From CAZXWK01 sp964644675 (GTDB lineage: Bacteria; Actinomycetota; Coriobacteriia; Anaerosomatales; JAAXUF01), in contig CAZXWK010000057.1 in NCBI GenBank assembly GCA_964644675.1, positions 1-9,878 on the forward strand: a stretch of 9,878 nucleotides of DNA, read 5' to 3'. A model generated the notes under the pieces. It was given only the letters and a program-made list of their open reading frames with translations. It did not search any database and was not told the origin of the DNA. Both the position numbers and the translations under genes were made by a program. Below, one piece after another: positions 1 through 5,411 of this stretch (the first letter of the stretch is position 1; every line of letters starts with the position of its first letter).

Positions 1-2
1 AC

Positions 3-389
3 GCGAGCGGCTACTACGGGCCGTTCCGCGACGCTGCCGACTCCGCGCCCGCCTTCGGTGACCGCGCCGGCTACCAGATGGACCCGGCCAACGCCGAGGA
101 GGGCCTGCGCGAGGCCGCGCTCGACATCGACGAGGGCGCCGACCTGGTCATGGTCAAGCCGGCCCTCGCGTACATGGACATGATCCGCCGCGTGAAGGAC
201 GAGTTCGGCTACCCGACCGCGGCCTACAACGTGAGTGGCGAGTACGCGATGGTGAAGGCGGCCGCGGCCAACGGCTGGATCGACGAGCGCCGCGTGGTGC
301 TCGAGACGCTGCTGAGCTTCAAGCGCGCCGGCGCCGATCTCATCCTCACCTACCACGCGAAGGACGCCGCGAGGTGGCTCGCCGAGTAG
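3..389 (+). CDS. hemB: Delta-aminolevulinic acid dehydratase (porphobilinogen synthase), C-terminal part
   Basis: This is the 3' end of a gene that begins before the window; the reading frame is open from base 3 to the TAG at 387-389, giving 128 visible residues. HemB condenses two 5-aminolevulinate molecules into porphobilinogen, a common step of heme, siroheme and cobalamin synthesis in the cytoplasm. Family signatures visible are the YYGPFRDAA segment, YQMDPAN, and MVKPA, whose lysine (codon 52 of the visible part, bases 156-158) is the Schiff-base lysine that binds the substrate. NVSGEYAM and NGWIDE follow near the end, as in full-length HemB. The first catalytic lysine and the metal-binding cysteine region lie upstream and cannot be judged. 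The next gene, a heme-synthase-like radical SAM protein, starts 97 bases downstream on the same strand, so the two are probably one tetrapyrrole operon. Identification is essentially certain. Confidence 0.97.
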   Translation, partial: ASGYYGPFRDAADSAPAFGDRAGYQMDPANAEEGLREAALDIDEGADLVMVKPALAYMDMIRRVKDEFGYPTAAYNVSGEYAMVKAAAANGWIDERRVVLETLLSFKRAGADLILTYHAKDAARWLAE

Positions 390-486
390 GGCGGTCGTAC
401 GGACGCACCTCTTCGGCAGGCAATTCGCTGAACTTGGCGCGCGGTGTCGCCGCGCCCGAACAGGAACACGAAAGGCTGGCTCAACC

Positions 487-1959
487 ATGGCAGAGAATGT
501 CGGCAACTCGGACGCGCGTCCGGACCTCGACCTCGAGGGCAGCTTGGAAGAGACCCCGATAGACGAGCTGGACGCCACCATCTCCGAAGAGGAGATGGCC
601 GAGGCCGAGGCCGGGTGCGGCGAGGTGGGGCTGAGCATTCCCCTCGGCGGTGGGGCCCGCCCGGACGATCCTTCGTCGCGGTCCTCGGCCGGCGATGCCG
701 GCCTGCGGAGTGCTCCTGCGGGTCACCCGGGCGGGCATCCCGGCGGGCATCCGGCAGGGGTACCCATGGGTGGCGGGCATCCGGCGGGCGTCCCCGGTGG
801 GCCTGGCGAGCGCCAGCGTCACGGCGGGGCACGCAGCGTGGGCTTCCGCCCGGGCGGCGGTCCCGAGGCGATCGCGTACCAGGAGCGCACGGGCATCAAG
901 GCCCCGCGCATCATCGCGTGGGAGATCACGCGCAGCTGCAACCTGAGCTGCGCGCACTGCCGCGCGGCCGCCGAGTTCGGCCACTACCGCGGCGAGCTCT
1001 CGCTCGACCAGATCAAGGCGACGATCGACGACATCGTCACCATCTCGAACCCCATCATCATCCTGACCGGCGGCGAGCCGCTCATGCGCCCCGACATCTG
1101 GGAGATCGTCGACTACTGCCACGAGAAGGGCGCGATGCCGGTCATCGGCACGAACGCGACGATGATCACCGACGAGATCGCCGCCAAGATGGCCGAGCAC
1201 AAGATCCCGCGCATCAGCGTCTCGATCGACTTCCCGACCGCCGAGGGCCACGACACCTTCCGCGGCCAGCCGGGCTGCTTCGACCAGTCGATCGAGGGCA
1301 TCAAGATCGCCAAGCGCCACGGCGTGGGTGTCCAGATCAACACCACCGTGACCACGCTCAACGCCGACAAGATCGATGAGATCCACGATCTCGCCGAGTC
1401 GCTCGGCGTCGACGCGTTCCACATCTTCATGCTGGTGCCGACGGGCCGCGGGTCCGACCTGCTCGAGAAGGAGCTCCCGCCCGAGGAGTACGAGCGCGTC
1501 CTGACGTGGGCCTACCACCGCCAGAAGACGAGCCCGCTGCACTTCAAGCCCACCGACTCGCCGCACTACTACCGGATCATCCGGCAGCTGGCCAAGGAGG
1601 AGGGCAAGAAGGTCACGCGCGAGGAGTACGGGCTCGACGCGATGACGCGCGGATGCCTGGGTGGCATCACGTTCTGCTTCATCAGCCACATCGGCGACAT
1701 CCAGCCGTGCGGCTACTTCGACATGCAGCTCGGCAACGTCAAGGAGCAGCCCTTCAGCCAGATCTGGACGGAGAGCAAGGTCTTCAACGACCTGCGCGAC
1801 TACTCGCTGCTCAAGGGCAAGTGCGGCGCGTGCGAGTACAAGGCCGTCTGCGGCGGCTGCCGCGCCCGCGCGCTCGAGCTGACCGGCGACTACCTCGAAG
1901 CCGAGCCCTACTGCGTCTACGAGCCGCCGGGCTGGGTCGAGGAGCCCGTCGCCGAGTAG
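487..1959 (+). CDS. ahbD: Radical SAM/SPASM protein, probable heme b synthase AhbD, with a His-rich N-terminal extension
   Basis: A 490-residue protein. The radical SAM core begins near residue 140 and holds the 4Fe-4S motif C151-x3-C155-x2-C158 and the SAM-binding GGEP at 195-198. The C-terminal SPASM-type domain has cysteines at 390, 397, 408, 446, 449, 455, 458 and 476, enough for auxiliary clusters. The segment FCFISHIGDIQPCGYF resembles AhbD, which oxidatively decarboxylates two propionates of Fe-coproporphyrin III to give heme b; the related AhbC/NirJ proteins usually have an HPD- or HAD-like sequence there. AhbD versus another SPASM enzyme is judged from memory of the family and from the hemB neighbour. 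The ATG at 487 follows the purine-rich GAAAGG (470-475). Residues 1-140 are unusual: an acidic stretch (about 12-45), then Gly/Pro/Arg-rich sequence with four His-Pro units at 80-99. Met94 (ATG at 766), preceded by AGGGG at 756-760, is a possible internal start. Confidence 0.78.
   Translation: MAENVGNSDARPDLDLEGSLEETPIDELDATISEEEMAEAEAGCGEVGLSIPLGGGARPDDPSSRSSAGDAGLRSAPAGHPGGHPGGHPAGVPMGGGHPAGVPGGPGERQRHGGARSVGFRPGGGPEAIAYQERTGIKAPRIIAWEITRSCNLSCAHCRAAAEFGHYRGELSLDQIKATIDDIVTISNPIIILTGGEPLMRPDIWEIVDYCHEKGAMPVIGTNATMITDEIAAKMAEHKIPRISVSIDFPTAEGHDTFRGQPGCFDQSIEGIKIAKRHGVGVQINTTVTTLNADKIDEIHDLAESLGVDAFHIFMLVPTGRGSDLLEKELPPEEYERVLTWAYHRQKTSPLHFKPTDSPHYYRIIRQLAKEEGKKVTREEYGLDAMTRGCLGGITFCFISHIGDIQPCGYFDMQLGNVKEQPFSQIWTESKVFNDLRDYSLLKGKCGACEYKAVCGGCRARALELTGDYLEAEPYCVYEPPGWVEEPVAE
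721..798 (+). repeat. Gly-Gly-His-Pro repeat tract inside the AhbD-like gene
   Basis: Codons 79-104 of the radical SAM gene encode a short imperfect tandem repeat of GHPGG / GHPAGVP units, with histidines at residues 80, 84, 88 and 98. At DNA level the unit ggcgggcatccggc recurs with small changes. Synonymous positions here use more GGT, GGG, CAT and GCA than the surrounding gene, as expected for a low-complexity insertion or expansion. The tract is in frame and does not disrupt the gene. A metal- or heme-binding role is conceivable from the spaced histidines but is not shown. Confidence 0.75.
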
Positions 1960-1998
1960 GCCGGGAGCGCCGGCGCACCACACCATCGTGCGAGCGAT

Positions 1999-2031
1999 CG
2001 GACGGCGTGTCCCACCGGGGCACGCCGTCCG
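1999..2031 (+). terminator. Strong hairpin, probable transcription terminator after the hemB-ahbD block
   Basis: Bases 1999-2009 (CGGACGGCGTG) are perfectly complementary to 2021-2031. The pairing continues inward through a T-G wobble and three C-G pairs, giving a 15-bp stem with a 3-base ACC loop. It begins 40 bases after the ahbD stop. The downstream tract (TGTGTTGCGT) is only modestly T-rich, so it may act as a weak intrinsic terminator or as an mRNA 3' end stabiliser. The rest of 1960-2155 shows no gene. A TTGACC at 2080-2085 could be a -35 element for the next gene, but no good -10 sits at normal spacing. Confidence 0.65.
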
Positions 2032-2155
2032 TGTGTTGCGTCCGTGCGCCGGCGGCGACCGGCACGGGCGTTCGCGCACTTGACCGCGAGGTGACATTCA
2101 GCGGAAGCTTGTCTCGGCACGCACGCGAGCCGCCGCCTCTCGGGGGGAGAGGGAC

Positions 2156-2518
2156 ATGGTCGATACACTGTTCTTCGTGCACTCGAACCAGGAGGCCGCC
2201 GACCAGTTCGCGGAGGAGTACCGCTCCCGCGGATGGGACGTCGCGTCGGCCGATGCCACCGCCACCGACGCGCTCGACCGCGTCGCCGAGGCCAGTCCCG
2301 TCGCCGCCGTCTTCTGCCTGGAAGGCGACTGCGCGGCGGAAGTGAACCACCTGGCCGAGAGCGTCATGACCGACGGCCGTATCCACCGGCCGCTTCTCGT
2401 CTTCGTGGGTGGCGAACCCGAAGACATCGCCGCAGCGCACGCGGCGGTGCCGTTCGGCGTCTTCGTCCGCAAGGACGAGCTTCCCTGGGTGCTGAGACGC
2501 CTGATCGCCAAGTCGTGA
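2156..2518 (+). CDS. Small receiver-like (pseudo-receiver) protein, function unknown
   Basis: A 120-residue cytoplasmic protein with no signal peptide or membrane segment. The order of predicted elements matches a CheY-like alternation: strand LFFVHS (5-10), helix, strand WDVASA (27-32), helix, strand AAVFCLE (50-56), helix, strand LLVFVGG (80-86), and GVFVRKDEL (101-109) near the end, where K106 sits like the conserved lysine of receiver domains. The phospho-acceptor aspartate expected at the end of the third strand is replaced (C54, E56 there), and the acidic pair after the first strand is also missing (VHSN). If it is a receiver fold, it is therefore unlikely to be phosphorylated. The ATG is preceded by a strong purine tract (GGGGGGAGAGGG, 2142-2153). 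No histidine kinase or output domain is nearby, and hairpins flank it on both sides, so it looks monocistronic. Fold assignment is by pattern only; I do not recognise a named family. Confidence 0.8.
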   Translation: MVDTLFFVHSNQEAADQFAEEYRSRGWDVASADATATDALDRVAEASPVAAVFCLEGDCAAEVNHLAESVMTDGRIHRPLLVFVGGEPEDIAAAHAAVPFGVFVRKDELPWVLRRLIAKS

Positions 2519-2558
2519 GAGAGCGGGGTCGGTCGATGAGTCGCAAGGAGGGTGCAGC

Positions 2559-2723
2559 GTGAGGCGCTCGTGTGCGTACGCGAACCGTCCGGCAGCACTT
2601 CTGCCGAGGTGTCTGAAACGGGGCCGCCCCTACTTGAGGGCGGCTCTTCTGATTCCAGCGATGGGGCTTGCCGGCGTCCCCGCGCACGAGCGCAGCCGCG
2701 GCGCGAAACGCGCGCGGAGCTGA
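2559..2723 (+). CDS. Possible small Arg-rich protein (54 aa), doubtful
   Basis: A GTG at 2559 is placed six bases after AAGGAGGG (2545-2552), an almost ideal ribosome binding site, and opens a 54-codon frame ending with TGA at 2721. The product is Arg/Ala/Leu-rich (begins MRRSCAYANR) with a short hydrophobic patch around residues 28-40 and a basic tail; it matches no family I know. An 8-codon ORF (ATG 2536 to TGA 2562) ends on the same GTGA, as in translationally coupled or leader-peptide arrangements. Against it, codon use (CTT, AGG, TTG, ATT) is unlike neighbouring genes, and a terminator-like hairpin lies inside the frame. It may be a remnant or a chance frame behind a real-looking binding site. 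Confidence 0.25.
   Translation: MRRSCAYANRPAALLPRCLKRGRPYLRAALLIPAMGLAGVPAHERSRGAKRARS
2621..2650 (+). terminator. Terminator-like hairpin after the pseudo-receiver gene
   Basis: GGGCCGCCC at 2621-2629 pairs with GGGCGGCTC at 2638-2646 (nine pairs, one G-T wobble) around an eight-base loop, followed by TTCTGATT. The GC-rich stem with a short T-rich tail fits an intrinsic terminator about 100 bases past the stop of the 2156-2518 gene. It overlaps the doubtful small frame at 2559-2723 and weighs against that frame being translated. Confidence 0.55.
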
Positions 2724-2804
2724 CGCATCGGCCGAGCCGCGGGCCGCTCGCCCGCGCCGGGCCGCGGTGGTCGCGCGGGTGGCGACTCGTGCGTGCCGCT
2801 CGCG
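2651..2804. other. Non-coding spacer before the GT2 promoter
   Basis: The whole gap between the pseudo-receiver stop and the likely GT2 start (2519-2887) is 369 bases. Beyond the terminator-like hairpin and the doubtful small frame, 2651-2804 is very GC-rich and holds one further perfect 7-bp hairpin (2738-2744 with 2750-2756, five-base loop) that has no T tract. I see no convincing gene, repeat family or RNA gene here. Confidence 0.5.
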
Positions 2805-2810
2805 TATGAT
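2782..2810 (+). promoter_or_regulatory. Predicted sigma-70-type promoter of the GT2-GT39 pair
   Basis: TATGAT at 2805-2810 matches the -10 consensus in five of six bases. It is preceded at exactly 17 bases by GCGACT (2782-2787), which keeps the central GAC of the -35 consensus. Transcription would start near 2817, leaving a leader of about 70 bases before the preferred GTG start at 2888. The same TATGAT occurs upstream of hemL. An AT-rich hexamer stands out in such GC-rich sequence, but the -35 is weak. Confidence 0.55.
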
Positions 2811-2871
2811 GTCGCGTGGCGCGCGACGACATGGTGCGGTGCGTGCTGACCCTCGCGCAGACCCGTCACGC

Positions 2872-2877
2872 AAGGAG
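2872..2877 (+). promoter_or_regulatory. Ribosome binding site that decides the GT2 start
   Basis: AAGGAG lies ten bases before the in-frame GTG at 2888. The farther upstream in-frame GTG (2816) and ATG (2831) lie at or just after the predicted transcription start and have no comparable site, so the shorter protein is preferred. Confidence 0.65.
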
Positions 2878-2887
2878 CCCGGTCCAC

Positions 2888-3688
2888 GTGCACACCACTG
2901 AAGGCGCCCCTGTCACGCCAGCCGCCCGCGAGGGCCGCGTCGTCCACTGGGTCGCGCCCGCCTACAACGAAGAGGCGTCGATCGAGGACCTCATCGACCG
3001 CATGGCCGAGGTCTCCTCGGCGGCGGGGTGGGACTACGACATCCTCATCGTCGACGACGGGAGCCGCGACCGGACGGGCGAGCTGGTGAAGGCCAAGGGC
3101 GAGACCCTTCCCGTGCGCGTGGTGCGCAACGAGCCCAACCAGGGGCTGGGCCGCACGATCCGCCGAGGCCTGCGCGCCGCCGCCGAGGCCGCGGGCCCCG
3201 ATGACGTCGTCTTCACGCTCGACGCGGACCTGACTCAGGACCCGTGCTACGCGCCGTCGATGCTCGCAAAGCTCGACGAGGGCTACGACGTGGTGATCGC
3301 CTCGCGGTACCGGAAGGGCTCCGCGGTCGAGGGCCTTTCCACCTTCCGCCGGCTCATGAGCTACGGCGCGAGCGGCATGATCGCCGTCGTCCGGCCCGTG
3401 AAGGGCGTGCGCGACTACTCGTGCGGCTACCGGGTGTATCGTGCCCGGGTCCTGCGCGAGGGCTTCGAGCGCGATGGCGACGACTTCGTGAGCGAGCAGG
3501 GCTTCGGCTGCATGGTCGAGATCGCCGAGCGCCTGCGCGGCCATGCGACCTTCGCCGAGGTGCCGTTCGTGCTGCGCTACGACGCGAAGCGCAAGGAGTC
3601 GGCGATCAAGATCCTGCCGACCATCCGCGCCTACTTCCGCGTCATCCGCAAGGTCGCGGCGTCGAGCAACGGGAGCGCCAAGCCGTGA
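2888..3688 (+). CDS. GT2 family glycosyltransferase, polyprenyl-phosphate sugar synthase-like
   Basis: Read from GTG 2888, the protein has 266 residues; a longer frame from 2816 would add 24 poorly supported residues. It has the GT-A fold signatures of DPM1-like enzymes: APAYNEE (23-29), VDDGSRDRT with D56/D57, NQGLGRTIRRG, the metal-binding D112-A-D114 in TLDADLTQDP, and SRYRKGS. There is no C-terminal membrane segment; it ends in a basic tail (KRKES...IKILPTIRAYFRVIRK), as in soluble or peripheral polyprenol-phosphate mannose synthases. The likely reaction is transfer of a hexose from a nucleotide sugar to undecaprenyl or another polyprenyl phosphate at the inner membrane face; the sugar cannot be read from sequence. 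The stop overlaps the start of the downstream GT39 gene by four bases (GTGA), indicating translational coupling and a shared pathway. A transferase that adds sugar directly to a glycan is the alternative. Confidence 0.88.
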   Translation: MHTTEGAPVTPAAREGRVVHWVAPAYNEEASIEDLIDRMAEVSSAAGWDYDILIVDDGSRDRTGELVKAKGETLPVRVVRNEPNQGLGRTIRRGLRAAAEAAGPDDVVFTLDADLTQDPCYAPSMLAKLDEGYDVVIASRYRKGSAVEGLSTFRRLMSYGASGMIAVVRPVKGVRDYSCGYRVYRARVLREGFERDGDDFVSEQGFGCMVEIAERLRGHATFAEVPFVLRYDAKRKESAIKILPTIRAYFRVIRKVAASSNGSAKP

Positions 3689-5268
3689 ACGATCTCGCCG
3701 AGCGCGCCCGGTCCTTCGCGGACCGCCGCTGGACGTGGCTCGTCTCGGCGGTCGTTGCGCTCGGCGGCGTCGTGCGCTTCTGGGGCCTGGGCTCTGAGAG
3801 CCTGTGGAACGACGAGCTCTCCTCGGTGGTCTTCACGCGAAACGGGGCCGCACAGGCCATCGTGAAGGCGATGGCGGACACGGGACCTCCGCTCTACTAC
3901 GTGCTGCAGTCGTGGGTGAACGGCGCCGTAGGCGTCTCGGAGTGGGGGATGCGGCTGCTGCCGGCGGCCTTCGGGACGCTCTCGGTACTCGTCGTCTACC
4001 TGGTGGGCCGCCGGATGCTCGGCCGCGGCGTGGGGCTCGGAGCCGCGTTCGTGCTCGCCCTGAGCCGGCTGCCGCTCTTCTACAGCCAGGAGGCGCGCGC
4101 CTACTCGCTCGCGATGCTGACCGTGCTGCTCGTAGCGCTCACCCTGCTGCGCGCCGCCGAGAAGCCCTCGGCGGGTCGACTCGCCCTCCACGCGCTCGCG
4201 CTCGCCGCGGCCGCGTACACGCACCTGTTCGCACTCGTGGCCGCGGGCGGCATCGTGCTGGGGGTGCTCGTTCGGCCGCAGCTGCTGCGGCGGCTGTCGT
4301 GGCGCTGGGGGGTCGCGCTCGCCGCAGCCGCGCTCGCGTACGCGCCGTGGGCGTTCGTGCTGTTGCGACAGGTCGGCAAGGTGAGTGCCGCGAACTCGTC
4401 GGGCGAATGGGTGCTCAACCGTCCCGGCAACCTGCTGGTCGCGCTCTATCAGAACCTGGGCGCGTACGCCCCGTGGGGCCAGGGGCACCTCGCCGTGCGG
4501 CTCGGCTTCCTCGCGCTGCTCGCACTGGGTGTCGTGGCGTCGCTCACGGAGCGCGGGGAGCCGGGGGCGGCGGCCGACACCGACGCCGCCTTCGCGCCGC
4601 GAGCCGCCGACGGCCGCATGTCCGCGATCGGAGGCGCCGAGCAGCTCGCGCTGTTGCTCGGCTGGACCGGTGCGGTCTTCGTGGGCGGGCTCGTGGTCTC
4701 GAAGTACGCGCTTCCGATCTTCGATCTGCGCATGGCGCTGGTCGCGGCGCCCGCGCTCTACCTGCTCGCCGCGAACGGGATCGCCTGGCTCGGGCGCCGC
4801 TGGTGGCCCGTCGTGCCGGTGGCGGTGCTCGTATTCGCGCTCTTCGCCGGCGTGGGGCTCTACCGCTACCACACCCAGCCGCAGAAGGAGCAGCTCCGCG
4901 AAGCGGTCACCTACCTGCTCGAACAGGACGCCCAGCGGGAGGTCGTGTTCGCCTACACGCACTTCATGGCGAAGAACATCGACGAGTACGCGAAGATCCT
5001 GGGGGACTCGGACGGCATCACAGCCGAGCGCCTCGGGCGCATGACCTCGCAGTCGCAGCTCGACTCGCAGGTCTCCAGCGCCACGACGGGCGCGACGGTG
5101 GCGTACCTCGTGATCGGCCACGCGCCGTTCGTGCGGGGGACGACGACCGCAGCCGACCTCGCGCTCGAGGCCGCGGGGTTCTCGGCGACGGACTCGCGCG
5201 AGCTGCGCGGGGTCATCGTGCGGCGCTATGAGCGATCGACCGCGCAGAGCGTGACGCCCGAACCCTAG
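3685..5268 (+). CDS. GT39/ArnT-like integral membrane glycosyltransferase
   Basis: A 527-residue polytopic protein starting at GTG 3685, which overlaps the GT2 stop; GGGAG at 3671-3675 is the binding site. After a first membrane helix (about 16-34) comes LWNDELSS, where D43-E44 matches the catalytic acidic pair in the first external loop of PMT/ArnT enzymes. DTGPPLYYVLQSWV then corresponds to the family's HPPLYY region, followed by RLLPAAFGTLSVLVVYLVGRR and FYSQEARAYSL, all typical of the PMT_2 (dolichyl-phosphate-mannose-protein mannosyltransferase) family. Roughly ten hydrophobic helices follow, ending near residue 393, then a soluble tail of about 130 residues without a recognised domain. 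Such enzymes take a sugar from a polyprenyl phosphate and transfer it to a lipid, protein or glycan outside the membrane; the coupled GT2 enzyme would make the donor. The acceptor is unknown. A charged insert near residues 290-315 is probably a loop. Confidence 0.87.
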   Translation: MNDLAERARSFADRRWTWLVSAVVALGGVVRFWGLGSESLWNDELSSVVFTRNGAAQAIVKAMADTGPPLYYVLQSWVNGAVGVSEWGMRLLPAAFGTLSVLVVYLVGRRMLGRGVGLGAAFVLALSRLPLFYSQEARAYSLAMLTVLLVALTLLRAAEKPSAGRLALHALALAAAAYTHLFALVAAGGIVLGVLVRPQLLRRLSWRWGVALAAAALAYAPWAFVLLRQVGKVSAANSSGEWVLNRPGNLLVALYQNLGAYAPWGQGHLAVRLGFLALLALGVVASLTERGEPGAAADTDAAFAPRAADGRMSAIGGAEQLALLLGWTGAVFVGGLVVSKYALPIFDLRMALVAAPALYLLAANGIAWLGRRWWPVVPVAVLVFALFAGVGLYRYHTQPQKEQLREAVTYLLEQDAQREVVFAYTHFMAKNIDEYAKILGDSDGITAERLGRMTSQSQLDSQVSSATTGATVAYLVIGHAPFVRGTTTAADLALEAAGFSATDSRELRGVIVRRYERSTAQSVTPEP

Positions 5269-5276
5269 CTCGCGGC

Positions 5277-5329
5277 GCGGTCGCGCCCGGCCGCCGCAAC
5301 TCGCGCGCGTTCCGGTGCCGCGCGACCGC
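5277..5329. repeat. 10-bp inverted repeat between the GT39 gene and hemL
   Basis: GCGGTCGCGC at 5277-5286 is the exact reverse complement of GCGCGACCGC at 5320-5329, separated by 33 bases. The left arm also sits in a local GGCGCG-GT-CGCGCC palindrome (5274-5287). No T tract follows, so it is not a standard intrinsic terminator. The right arm covers the expected -35 area of the hemL promoter, so an operator or a folded mRNA 3' end are both possible. Such repeats can arise by chance in sequence this GC-rich. Confidence 0.45.
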
Positions 5330-5352
5330 CTCACGCGGAGTCACGGTATGAT
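5322..5352 (+). promoter_or_regulatory. Predicted promoter of hemL
   Basis: TATGAT at 5347-5352 is a good -10 element. The best -35 candidate is GCGACC at 5322-5327, with a long 19-base spacer. Transcription would start near 5359, giving a leader of about 53 bases before the hemL ATG at 5412. This supports the downstream ATG over an in-frame GTG at 5358 that would sit at the transcription start. Confidence 0.5.
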
Positions 5353-5411
5353 GCTTCGTGACGTTCCCGGCGCCCCTTCGCGCCCCCGCGATCTTGAACG
5401 GAGTCTCACCG

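Noticed and set aside
436..456. GGCGCG/CGCGCC hairpin between hemB and ahbD as a terminator
   Set aside because: The stem is only 6 bp, has a nine-base loop and no T tract; the two genes look like one operon.
721..798. The GHPGG repeat tract as a CRISPR-like or mobile repeat
   Set aside because: The units are short, imperfect, in frame and confined to one coding region; no spacers or flanking repeats exist.
481..2097. Long - strand open frame opposite the AhbD-like gene
   Set aside because: The + strand frame has the radical SAM and SPASM cysteine pattern, while the - strand translation shows only biased composition.
2080..2110. TTGACC with AAGCTT as a promoter of the pseudo-receiver gene
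   Set aside because: The -35 is good, but the best -10 candidate is poor and 19 bases away, so I note it only in passing.
2552..2809. An 85-codon + frame from GTG 2552
   Set aside because: The ribosome binding site abuts the start codon with one base of spacing, the product is low-complexity, and it runs through a terminator-like hairpin into the GT2 promoter.
3631..5334. Long - strand open frame opposite the GT39 gene
   Set aside because: Low-complexity Arg/Glu/His-rich translation antisense to a convincing polytopic membrane protein; a composition artefact.
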